A stretch of 38,739 bases of DNA from a virus, in the IMG/VR virus record IMGVR_UViG_3300003876_000013, positions 1 to 38,739 of that record; one strand, given 5' to 3'. Under the pieces are notes generated by a model, which worked only from the letters and a program-made list of their open reading frames with translations, was not told the DNA's origin and ran no database searches. The translations under genes were made by a program, and so were the position numbers. Below are positions 8,638 to 16,647 of the stretch, piece after piece. Numbering within the stretch: the stretch's first letter is position 1; each line of letters opens with the position of its first letter.

Positions 8638-10971
8638 TTATTTAGACCTCCCAGGCAACGCAATTTTAGTCTTATCTTTGACCAAAGCAAATTCATCTAA
8701 AACACCTGCTTTAATATCCTGTATTTGTTTTTTAACTGTTTCAGACACGTCTATTTGTTTCAATAATTTACCTAGTAAAAGATCAACGGTAAAGCTTACT
8801 GAATCGTTAGCTTCACGGGTTCTAACTAGAGAAGAATCGAATAAACCCAATCTACTTACAGAATCTAGTCTAGACTGAGTAAAAACATCTTCGAATCTAT
8901 TAAGAACAGCAAAGCCTTTAGATAAGACTGCGTTTTGAGTTACTTCATCGGTATTAGGGTCAACAACAGGAACTGTCCAATAGTAGTTTATTCCATCACC
9001 TATACCAACTGGAACAGCTTTAGCTGCTAAAATCTGTATTGTGTCTTCTAAAGAAGCTCCTTGAAATGGATCAACTTTTTGATCTTTCCAAAAAGAGGGA
9101 CTTAAGGCGTCTTGTTCTATTTGACGACCAATGACGTCTTTAGCTTGTTTCTGACCTGAACTATCTATATTTGGAACAAACATAGAAATTGCTTCTGAAC
9201 CCTCTACAGTAACAGGTTCATAAGCATCAGTTATCATATCCCGCTCAGCTAACGCAACAGCATTCTCTGGAGTTAATGTTTTATCTTTTATATAATATAC
9301 TTTAGCTAGGGACCTCAAAGCTTTTACAAAAGAAGATGCATTTGCTATGGATTTAGAATCCTTAGATATATTAGATGTAACAAATGCTGATAAAGTAGGT
9401 CTAACAAGTGCTGTGTCAAATTGTTTAGATAATTCAGAGGTTATTCCTTGAACTTTTTCATCTTCTTTTGTGAGTTTAGACCCAACTATAATGTCATTAG
9501 CTAACTGATCATCCTCAGCCGCGTAGTTAAAAGCAATAAGAACCGGTGTGCTTAATCCACCATCTTTTAGTTGATCTATAGCTAAGTCAGTGTATTTTCC
9601 ATAGTCATCAATGAAGTCATTCATCTGAGCTATATTCTCAGAAGCATCACCAAGACCCCCTGGTTGACTTGCTTTAGTCTGATTGAACTGATCAACAAGT
9701 TCTTTAGTTTGTTCTTTTGATAAAACTGAAATTGGAAGTCCTAAAGATTGCTGCTGTGCTGTAACAAGGGTTAATAACTCCTGGACTTTATTTGGATCTC
9801 CTTCGTCAATTAATTGACTTATCATTGGGTTTATAGAAGCAACATATGAATATGAATCTTTTTTACCAATTGCTTTTATATTCTGAGACTTGATCCTAAG
9901 TTCTTTTACAGTCGCTATATCTTCTTTTTTAGTAACACTAGATGAAATTTGTTCTAAAAAAGCATTATGCTCATTCATAGGCCTCTTTTCTAATAAACGA
10001 AAAGACTTAAAATATAATAGAGCACTATTAGCTTTTCTATCAAAATTATCTTCCTTTATTTTACGTTGTTGTGGATCAGTTATTACAGAAAAATCAACAA
10101 CTTCAGTAGTAAAACCATTTTGTTTAATCTGAGCTAAAGCATCTGCTCTAATATTAATTTGGCTATTTTCGCCAACGCGATCAACATTCTTTGATTCACT
10201 TTCAGCAGAATTCCTCAAAGTGGTTATCTCTGAAGGAGTAAACCAAGGGTCCAATGAGCCACCATTAAGGACGTCCACAGCACGTGCTGGGTCCTTTTGA
10301 ATCAAACCAAGTATAGAACCCTTGACTATCTCTTCTTTAACAACAGAGCGCAATGAATCTATTGTTTTTTGAGCAAAGCCTCCCTCTACTGCACCTCTCA
10401 TAAAACTATCCGCCAAAGCCTGTCCCAAAACAGGATCGCCTGAAATTCTAGCCATATATGATTGGGCTTTTATAGAGTCTTTTAACCGTGTTTCATTTAT
10501 GCTTAAACGAAGATTAGACTGCTCTTTCTGCATGTTAACTAAAGATCTAGCATTTATTGATTTAAGTGATAGTGAAACCTTATCTCTAGTCTCATTATCT
10601 GCGTTTTTTGGAAGGCTGCTTAATAAGCGATTTTGTAACTCAGTGCTTTGATTTGAAAAATCAGTAACTACGTTGCTGTAGTCTTTGTTTATGCGAGCAT
10701 TTTCTATAGTATCTGATGATATCTTAGAAGCTTCCATTACAAAAGCAGTGGCTGTTTCTGTGGTTAAAATAGCATCATCTTGTTTTTTTAATTGTTTTTG
10801 TAATACATCAAGCTCTCTATTTCTGTTTCTTAGTAATTGATTAGCTTGTTGTATATTCCGAGTATCTGTTGCTATAGAGATATCTCTTCCAGTTAGCTTA
10901 CCACCTAAATCAGGTCGTGTAGTAGCTTGTGTTTCACGAGTAACATCTTCAAATCTTTTTATTCCAGCCAT
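8638..10971 (-). CDS. Internal virion protein (T7 gp15-position)
   Basis: A 777-residue soluble protein, predicted mostly alpha-helical and rich in Gln, Asn, Ser and Lys, with no membrane segments. It starts MAGIKRFEDV, and the early region has a long helical run (QQANQLLRNRNRELDVLQKQ). It sits between the small core protein and the hydrophobic ejection protein, the position of T7 gp15. It starts by TAATG overlap with the upstream gene, preceded by GGAGGGAGG. Three CAAGGGT motifs lie inside it (9765, 10244, and 10318 inverted). The role is inferred from size and order. Confidence 0.55.
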   Translation of the reverse strand: MAGIKRFEDVTRETQATTRPDLGGKLTGRDISIATDTRNIQQANQLLRNRNRELDVLQKQLKKQDDAILTTETATAFVMEASKISSDTIENARINKDYSNVVTDFSNQSTELQNRLLSSLPKNADNETRDKVSLSLKSINARSLVNMQKEQSNLRLSINETRLKDSIKAQSYMARISGDPVLGQALADSFMRGAVEGGFAQKTIDSLRSVVKEEIVKGSILGLIQKDPARAVDVLNGGSLDPWFTPSEITTLRNSAESESKNVDRVGENSQINIRADALAQIKQNGFTTEVVDFSVITDPQQRKIKEDNFDRKANSALLYFKSFRLLEKRPMNEHNAFLEQISSSVTKKEDIATVKELRIKSQNIKAIGKKDSYSYVASINPMISQLIDEGDPNKVQELLTLVTAQQQSLGLPISVLSKEQTKELVDQFNQTKASQPGGLGDASENIAQMNDFIDDYGKYTDLAIDQLKDGGLSTPVLIAFNYAAEDDQLANDIIVGSKLTKEDEKVQGITSELSKQFDTALVRPTLSAFVTSNISKDSKSIANASSFVKALRSLAKVYYIKDKTLTPENAVALAERDMITDAYEPVTVEGSEAISMFVPNIDSSGQKQAKDVIGRQIEQDALSPSFWKDQKVDPFQGASLEDTIQILAAKAVPVGIGDGINYYWTVPVVDPNTDEVTQNAVLSKGFAVLNRFEDVFTQSRLDSVSRLGLFDSSLVRTREANDSVSFTVDLLLGKLLKQIDVSETVKKQIQDIKAGVLDEFALVKDKTKIALPGRSK

Positions 10972-11453
10972 TAGCGGCCTCCCTCCAACACTCTACGCGG
11001 TTCAGGTGGATTTAAATCAGAAACTGTTTGTAAACCAGTGATAGCAGCAGAACCTAAAGCTTGTGCTACAGCTATATCTCCTTTGAATCTCTCTAATCCA
11101 GCAGAGCGACGCTTACCAAAGGCTATTACTTCAGTATTAAATCGCTGAGCCGCTTGGTCTAGCTCAAAAGAAACGCGATCATCCACAAATATGTCAGTGA
11201 AGCCAGTCAAACCAGAACCTCCAGCTAATGCTTTATTTCTACCTTGTTTTCTAATAAAGTTTCGTTTTGATCTAGCTCTATTGAGGACTCCAGCTTCTTC
11301 TGTTAATCTAGCTTCTTGCTCTAATGTATCAGCATTATCATTGCGTAAACCTTGGGCTTCTAGGCCACTTTGGAATTGCTGAGCAGCTGTGAAAGCTCCA
11401 AGAGACGCCGTAAGCAGGTCATTAAAATTTAAATCAGATTCAAGAAAATCCAT
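10971..11453 (-). CDS. Small internal virion protein (T7 gp14-position)
   Basis: A 160-residue protein. An N-terminal alanine-rich helix (LLTASLGAFTAAQQFQSG) leads into a charged helical middle (LEQEARLTEEAGVLNRARSKRNF), a glycine-rich link (LAGGSGLTGFTDI) and a C-terminal alanine-rich helix (AVAQALGSAAITGLQ). Many podoviruses carry a protein of this size and style between the nozzle and the larger core proteins, corresponding to T7 gp14, part of the trans-envelope ejection conduit. The ribosome site (AGGTTA) is weaker than its neighbours'. Assignment rests on order and composition. Confidence 0.6.
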   Translation of the reverse strand: MDFLESDLNFNDLLTASLGAFTAAQQFQSGLEAQGLRNDNADTLEQEARLTEEAGVLNRARSKRNFIRKQGRNKALAGGSGLTGFTDIFVDDRVSFELDQAAQRFNTEVIAFGKRRSAGLERFKGDIAVAQALGSAAITGLQTVSDLNPPEPRRVLEGGR

Positions 11454-11462
11454 AAAAATAAC

Positions 11463-13514
11463 CTATTTAGAAAGAATATCAACTTGTGGCATTATTGCTA
11501 AAACTGTGAATGGAAGAGCTAAATCTTGTTCTATAACAATTCTCCCATCACTGTTTGTATCACTTTCATAATCAACAATTCTGTCCTCACTTCTTAAAGG
11601 AGGAGCTATGTTAGTTGGGTCTGATACATTCCTAGCAGGTAAAAGCTCTTGATTCAAAGTAGGATCACCATTACCTAGCATACCACCTATAGATTCATGC
11701 AATCGAACTATAACTTTACTTATCGCTTTTTGTCTACCTTGTGAGGATCCATTTCTTTGAGCAACTTCGATATTTAAGGTTTCAAGATGGGCTTTATATC
11801 CCAATCCGATCTGAGCTTTTGTGGTTGGTTTCGTCAGAGTTATTGTGCCTGAAGATACTACTACATCTGGATGAGAAGCTCCATTAACAAGGACTCTTAC
11901 CGATTCTCCTTCAAGGTGATCAAGTCCTGCTATACTTTGTGTTGAAACACCGGAGTAGGTTAATCCTGAATCTATAAAAAAAGCCTCAGAATGATCAGTT
12001 AAGCTCGTAGGAATATATTCTTCTTCAAAGAATTCAATGTATTGAACTACATTTGAGTTTATTGTTCTTTCTACTATTATATACGTAGTGTCTGTTTTAC
12101 TATCAACAGATGGAATTGTAGAGTGTGATTTTACTTTAGCATTTGTTCCAGCTATTATATGCTTATGCCATGCTACTACTTTTTGGCTCTTTATGTAAGT
12201 TACTAGAATAAAAGAACCATTGCTAAGGACCGCTGTTATCTTATTATCAGGCTCTTCTATATAGTTTATTTCAACTATTGAACTGTTTTCTGTTATTCCT
12301 TCAGAAAGCAAAGATATATCAATAGATTCTTTTTTATCTGATTCAAAGTTAAAAGAAAGCTCTCTTAATTTCAATCCAGACCTAGAAACATATAATACTG
12401 AATCACCAAAAATAACTGGAGTATTGGCTGCCCCTTGCCTATTTTCTTTGTACGCTCTTATATTAGCTGGTCCAAAGGGTTCGATTGTTGTTGCAGGTTC
12501 TATAGTCCAAGGACCGCTAGAAGTTCCAGCTATCAGAACTTTTTCAGATACTAGCCAAAATATTGCATTTACTTGATTATCTGCTATAGTTCTCCTCATA
12601 CCGTTTGTAGCAGACACTACGCCAGCAGCATCTGTTGGACTAAAGGTATTGAAGTTTTCTGTTTCAGAAATCCAAAAAGTAGAAGGCTCATCAAGGGTAT
12701 TTGCGAAGCACAATCGGCTTTCAAAAAAAGTAGGCTGAGCTGAAGGCCAACCAACCGTATCAGACCACCCTGGCATATGCCAACCAGTAGTTGGTCCTAT
12801 TCCTCCAAAAGGAAACCCTGTTTTTACTAAAGCCGTTACTTGCGTTGCACTTATGTAAGCTGTTATTTGAGCAGCGCCCCAAGAAGCCCCACCACCATTG
12901 CGTATTCTTATCCAACCATCTACATCTGTTGAAGCAAACAAACTGGCGCTTGCAGTTATAGTAACGGAGCCCGCGGTTGCGCTTGGAGTCAGTGTCAGTG
13001 CTTCTGTGTTTAGAGCCTTATACGGCCCATCTTGGAAGTCAAAATCAGTGAGTGTCCATGAAGTATGATCTAACCTGGACAGCTCCATTGGCCTATGCAA
13101 GGGGTGAACTAAATACAAAACATCATTTGATTGAGCAAACCGTAAATCAACAAGCTGTGTATGTAGATAAGGGGTAGATATTTCGTATGGAGAACCTCCT
13201 GAAAGTATCTGACCTTCATCTCTATAAAAGCGAATGTATTGGTCACCGAATTCCAAGGTATAAGCTTGGACTGTAGAGAAGATAAATGGAATTAACTTTG
13301 TTGTTTTAGAAGAATCTTTTACTTCATTTATGTACCGAGTTCCAGATCGTTTATTAGCACCACCATGAGCTAATAGATTAAAATTGTAGCAATGGCGCAA
13401 AGCATTGGAATATTGAGCTAGATCAGTACGACCAAATAAACGACCACTAAAAATCCCAGAAGTGAAATTCGTTTGTATTGGAGTAAAAAAAGTAGCTGTA
13501 GGTCTTCCAGGCAT
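11463..13514 (-). CDS. Tail tubular protein B / nozzle (T7 gp12-like)
   Basis: A 683-residue protein. The N-terminus is typical of podoviral nozzle proteins: NFTSGIFSGRLFGRTDLAQY, then CYNFNLLAHGGANKRSGTRY, then LIPFIFSTVQAYTLEFGDQY with FYRDEGQI. The body is beta-rich with aromatic repeats (RLCFANTLDEPSTFWISETENF). It would form the lower tail tube below the adaptor ring and gate DNA exit. It is tightly linked to the adaptor gene (TAATG overlap at 13514), with AGGAG upstream. CAAGGGT lies at 12692-12698. Length is close to family expectation, and I see no disruption. Confidence 0.85.
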   Translation of the reverse strand: MPGRPTATFFTPIQTNFTSGIFSGRLFGRTDLAQYSNALRHCYNFNLLAHGGANKRSGTRYINEVKDSSKTTKLIPFIFSTVQAYTLEFGDQYIRFYRDEGQILSGGSPYEISTPYLHTQLVDLRFAQSNDVLYLVHPLHRPMELSRLDHTSWTLTDFDFQDGPYKALNTEALTLTPSATAGSVTITASASLFASTDVDGWIRIRNGGGASWGAAQITAYISATQVTALVKTGFPFGGIGPTTGWHMPGWSDTVGWPSAQPTFFESRLCFANTLDEPSTFWISETENFNTFSPTDAAGVVSATNGMRRTIADNQVNAIFWLVSEKVLIAGTSSGPWTIEPATTIEPFGPANIRAYKENRQGAANTPVIFGDSVLYVSRSGLKLRELSFNFESDKKESIDISLLSEGITENSSIVEINYIEEPDNKITAVLSNGSFILVTYIKSQKVVAWHKHIIAGTNAKVKSHSTIPSVDSKTDTTYIIVERTINSNVVQYIEFFEEEYIPTSLTDHSEAFFIDSGLTYSGVSTQSIAGLDHLEGESVRVLVNGASHPDVVVSSGTITLTKPTTKAQIGLGYKAHLETLNIEVAQRNGSSQGRQKAISKVIVRLHESIGGMLGNGDPTLNQELLPARNVSDPTNIAPPLRSEDRIVDYESDTNSDGRIVIEQDLALPFTVLAIMPQVDILSK

Positions 13515-14098
13515 TATCTACCACTCCTATTTGCTGATGGATAGCCAAAACGGGAATCAGTCCAATCATCTATAATAAAATCTTTAGCTCCTCCAGATTG
13601 AGCTGCTATTGATCCAGCTAAAGCCAACCTCTTTGTGTAGATAACATCTAATTGAGCTGATAATGCAAAATCCTGAGCAAGAGAAATAGCAAAAATAGAA
13701 GCTAATCTAGCACTTAATGTGGATACAAACCCAGGAGTATATACATTTGAATTTTCTTGAAGAAAAAGATACTTTATTCTTAAGACATTGTTGTTACTTA
13801 AAATAAGACCACCTTCTTCTGTGTAGTCTTCGTCGTTCTCGGTTTGTATCATTTTTAAATAATCATTTGGCTTAGTGAAGCCATAAGACCAGTCAAATTC
13901 TGGAGTAGCAGCATCTAGACTTAGATTTTCTCTCTTTACAGCAAAACCCCAATTCCTATCTGAAAGAACTTCAGATAAAGCTATGGGGTATACGGCCTTA
14001 GCTGTACGAGCTCTTTTATTATCCTCATCTATAGTGAAGATAGTTGGCTGGTGAGCTAAAATGAGACCTAAATTTATTATTTCAATTTTAGAAGACAT
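13514..14098 (-). CDS. Tail tubular protein A / head-tail adaptor (T7 gp11-like)
   Basis: A 194-residue protein of usual family length. It has the family pattern: an N-terminal LGLI helix, a middle PIALSEVLSDRNWGFAVKRENLSL, then WSYGFTKPNDYLKM, and a C-terminal stretch LSARLASIFAISLAQDFALS. It would form the dodecameric ring between portal and nozzle. The gene begins right after the hairpin at 14112-14145, and its TAGGAG ribosome site lies just downstream of that hairpin. Its expression may therefore be set by read-through. Confidence 0.85.
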   Translation of the reverse strand: MSSKIEIINLGLILAHQPTIFTIDEDNKRARTAKAVYPIALSEVLSDRNWGFAVKRENLSLDAATPEFDWSYGFTKPNDYLKMIQTENDEDYTEEGGLILSNNNVLRIKYLFLQENSNVYTPGFVSTLSARLASIFAISLAQDFALSAQLDVIYTKRLALAGSIAAQSGGAKDFIIDDWTDSRFGYPSANRSGR

Positions 14099-14111
14099 AT
14101 AAACTCCTAAA

Positions 14112-14145
14112 TGATCCCACCTATCCTATATGGTAGGTGGGATCA
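14112..14145 (-). terminator. Strong hairpin between capsid and tail genes, terminator or attenuator
   Basis: TGATCCCACCTA (14112-14123) pairs perfectly with TAGGTGGGATCA (14134-14145), a 12-bp stem around a 10-base loop. On the transcribed minus strand it is followed by TTTAGGAGTTT, so the U-tract is short. The position, after the capsid/decoration genes and before the adaptor, equals that of the late terminator downstream of T7 gene 10. A partial terminator here would raise capsid output over tail proteins. Confidence 0.7.
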
Positions 14146-14183
14146 CATAAAACCTAGAATCAATTTAATCAAATTACTTTGAC

Positions 14184-14597
14184 TTAATCAATAACATATG
14201 AGGTGAGAATAGAGATGCTACCTGTAATAGTAGCTCCTCCAGTTGTGATAATTATATCTGTATTAGCTGTTTGTTTAAAACCAAGACCAGAAATGACTCC
14301 AAGCAAAGAGACTCCAGCAGAGGCGGATGATATACCATTGACATATCTTCCTGGAACAGCTGCATCACCAACAGACAATATAGATGACGCCCCTAAGGCA
14401 TCAAACATTAATTGAACACCAACAACTCTCGCGTCTTTTGGAAGCTTACCAACACTAATGGTACTTCCAATAGCAAGAGACACTGCCTCGTAAGTGTCAA
14501 ACAAACAACGAACACGCCCGTTCCAGGTATTCGCTTCAATCATATCCCTTGGAATGTTAAGGGTTTTTTGAAAATTTACTCCAAACACAGTAGCCAT
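14184..14597 (-). CDS. Capsid-adjacent structural protein, candidate head decoration protein
   Basis: A 137-residue protein. I start it at the ATG at 14595-14597 because GGAG lies ten bases upstream. An in-frame TTG nine bases earlier would sit on top of that ribosome site. It begins MATVFGVNF, contains NTWNGRVRCLFDTYEA, and is beta-rich and glycine/serine-rich toward the C-terminus (GGATITGSISIL). It lies immediately downstream of the major capsid gene and is separated from the tail genes by a strong hairpin, so it shares the high-expression capsid unit. A decoration or head-stabilising role is likely but is inferred from position. Confidence 0.55.
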   Translation of the reverse strand: MATVFGVNFQKTLNIPRDMIEANTWNGRVRCLFDTYEAVSLAIGSTISVGKLPKDARVVGVQLMFDALGASSILSVGDAAVPGRYVNGISSASAGVSLLGVISGLGFKQTANTDIIITTGGATITGSISILTSYVID

Positions 14598-14618
14598 ATC
14601 AATCAATCTCCTTTCTTA

Positions 14619-15428
14619 TTAGGATTCATCACAGATGATGTCGCCTACTTTGAACTCTTCCATGCGAACAACGCCGAAAGTCGTATTGACATACACTTGG
14701 ATGGAGTTTCGTTTATCGCGACGAGGGCCGATATCAGTCATGATCTCTTCACCTGATCCAAAGAGCATTCCTGATTTAGTCCAAAAAGGACACCGGCGTT
14801 GGTTTGTGGCGATAGTGGTCAAACGATTGCTTTCAAGGAACTTGAAACCAAGAAAAGAATCAATTTCACCTTGAACCAGGGCTTTCACAGTACTAAAATC
14901 GCTGCTTGTAACACTGGTTGTTTGCAAAAGATCTTGGATCTGTTCAGGAGAAACTCCGGGATTGTACGAGCCCTTCGGAGTTTTGCGATAGTTAAACCGC
15001 TGTTAACAGCGGACCCGGATTCAACATAGTTGATTGGGATGCGCATGTTGGATGTATCGAAAGCTGCTGAGGATGCTCCAGTTTTACCGATCTGAGCATT
15101 GGCATAGAAACCTTCGATGATGATGTCATCTTGCTTACGCATTGCAGCGAAAGCCGCATTGGTAGCATATGTACTCGTTGGATCAATCAGAGTTCTGATC
15201 TTGTCTTTACGATCAAGCAAATCAGCCCAATCAAAATCACGAAGAGACAAACGACGTCTGTCATGAGGTGTGTAAACAAGAGGAGTATCTCCATGGCGAG
15301 AATTATTCTCTACCATTTCAGTGGCTCCAATACGGTCGAAATACTCAAATTGAGCCCTGTTGCTGCAACAGAAAAGTAACATTGGCGTTGTACTGCTGCA
15401 CCATTGCTGTAGTTATTTGGCCGGACAT
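14619..15428 (-). pseudogene. Major capsid protein gene, split in three pieces by two internal losses
   Basis: Three fragments in order match a podoviral major capsid protein. Fragment 1 (15428-15345) starts MSGQITTAMVQQYNANV behind AAGGAG and stops after 27 residues. Fragment 2 (within 15360-14885) is in another frame and covers IGATEMVENNSRHGDTPL through GLTIAKLRRA. Fragment 3 (about 14975-14619) is back in the first frame and covers GVSPEQIQDLLQTTSVTSSD to VGDIICDES. At both joins about 12-18 residues expected from the family, as I remember it, are missing. The total is 810 bp, where roughly 950-1050 bp would be usual. A phage cannot live without this protein. Misassembly over a variable site, or a mixed population, is more likely than true decay. 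Confidence 0.75.
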
Positions 15429-15497
15429 AGGTTTACTCCTTAGTAAAAGCTTATTGATGCGAGTGAGCTACCCTATAATGGACCCAATCTTCCCAGT

Positions 15498-16388
15498 TTA
15501 CGTCGCAGGTGTTGGTGACGTTGGTTGCAGTTGAGGATGGGCTTGACTAAACAGCTTCTGCATTTTTTCAACAGCCGCTTTATGTGAAGGACCGCCGCCT
15601 CTTGTTGTATAAAGAGCCATAAAATCTTTATTCATCTGCAACTCTTGTATCTGTTCTTTTGCTTGTTCTGGTGTTAAAATATATTGAGAACCAGCTGAAC
15701 CAGGAGAAGAACCGTGGTGTTCAACCAATAAGTCTCCAATTTTAGCACAAAACTTAATCATCTCTGGATGATTAGTTAACTGTGTTTCATTAAGCATAGC
15801 TAGCATTTCAGGACTTCCGAGCTTTTGAACAGCTTGTCTAGCTACTGCCATGTTTTGATCATAAGCAGAGCCAAAATCAGTTCGTATCTGCTTATCCCAC
15901 TCATCTAACTGAGAATCGTTGACAGTTTTTGATGTATCAAGGGTTTCTTTATTGAGGGTGTTAAGACCGTCGTATATCCCACGAGCTTGCGTGTTATTGA
16001 GTCCCAACTTATGGAACAATTCCTTGAATTTTGTCTCAGTTGCTTCATTTCTGGTTACTCCTTCAGGCAGCGTTGGGGCAGTGCCATCGAATAGAGTATA
16101 CCCAGAACCTTTTTCACCATCAGGGCGGCCGATTGACTTATAGTAAGAGTCCCAATCAGTTGTTGAGGCTCCAGATTCAGGAATAGGTAGTCTTGTTTTA
16201 CCAACAAGAGTTTGAGCATGATCAAAAGATTTAACCAAATCTGGGATTGAGTTTATATCTTTTATGCTCGTTAGCTCTTTTAGCTCTGCTGGTAAGGAAT
16301 CTTTATACGAAGATTCACCACTACCGCCACCATCACCTGAGGCATCAAAATTGAATATCTGTGGAATCCCGAACAAACGTGTCTTCAT
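15498..16388 (-). CDS. Capsid assembly scaffolding protein (T7 gp9-like)
   Basis: A 296-residue hydrophilic, largely helical protein located between portal and major capsid genes, the scaffold position. It has an acidic/glycine N-terminus (DASGDGGGSGESS), then YKDSLPAELKELTSIKDINSIPDLVKSFDHAQTLVGK and TDWDSYYKSIGRPDG, a pattern I associate with scaffolds of T7-like and related phages. The C-terminal end is helical and basic (HKAAVEKMQKLF) before a Pro/Thr tail, suiting capsid contact. The start has GAGGAGA upstream. It overlaps the preceding gene by 44 bp. CAAGGGT lies at 15938-15944. Confidence 0.8.
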   Translation of the reverse strand: MKTRLFGIPQIFNFDASGDGGGSGESSYKDSLPAELKELTSIKDINSIPDLVKSFDHAQTLVGKTRLPIPESGASTTDWDSYYKSIGRPDGEKGSGYTLFDGTAPTLPEGVTRNEATETKFKELFHKLGLNNTQARGIYDGLNTLNKETLDTSKTVNDSQLDEWDKQIRTDFGSAYDQNMAVARQAVQKLGSPEMLAMLNETQLTNHPEMIKFCAKIGDLLVEHHGSSPGSAGSQYILTPEQAKEQIQELQMNKDFMALYTTRGGGPSHKAAVEKMQKLFSQAHPQLQPTSPTPAT

Positions 16389-16647
16389 CGTCAGCTATCT
16401 CCTCTAAATTATTTTTTATATCAGAAAGATTCATCCTAAGTTGATTCAGTATACTTAATATGAATCTACGAGCACCCTCCCGGTGTGCTGTCTCATTTGG
16501 ATCTCCAGGAACATAAGTTGTTGCATCCATGTGACCAACGTGCATTAAATGTTTCAATACCTTCTGTCCATCTGGACTTTCAAATATCGCTTTGTAACTA
16601 GAGCGTATGCCATAAAAAGGCAAAAACTTATTAACTATATCAGCCAT
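16345..16647 (-). CDS. Bbp19-like small structural-operon protein
   Basis: A 100-residue protein with the pattern FESPDGQKVLKHLM, DATTYVPGDPNETAHREGARRFILSIL. A short motif of this kind (F-x-S-x-x-G-x-x-V-L, then an EG-x-R helix) recurs in a small conserved protein found between portal and scaffold in many podoviruses (Bbp19 family). The molecular role is unknown; virion or assembly involvement is suggested by position. A GAGGA site precedes the ATG. The acidic C-terminus overlaps the scaffold start. Confidence 0.55.
   Translation of the reverse strand: MADIVNKFLPFYGIRSSYKAIFESPDGQKVLKHLMHVGHMDATTYVPGDPNETAHREGARRFILSILNQLRMNLSDIKNNLEEIADDEDTFVRDSTDIQF

Noticed and set aside
14885-15382. Programmed ribosomal frameshift in the capsid gene
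   Set aside because: No slippery heptamer is seen at the joins, and family-expected residues appear to be missing, not shifted; assembly loss explains it better.
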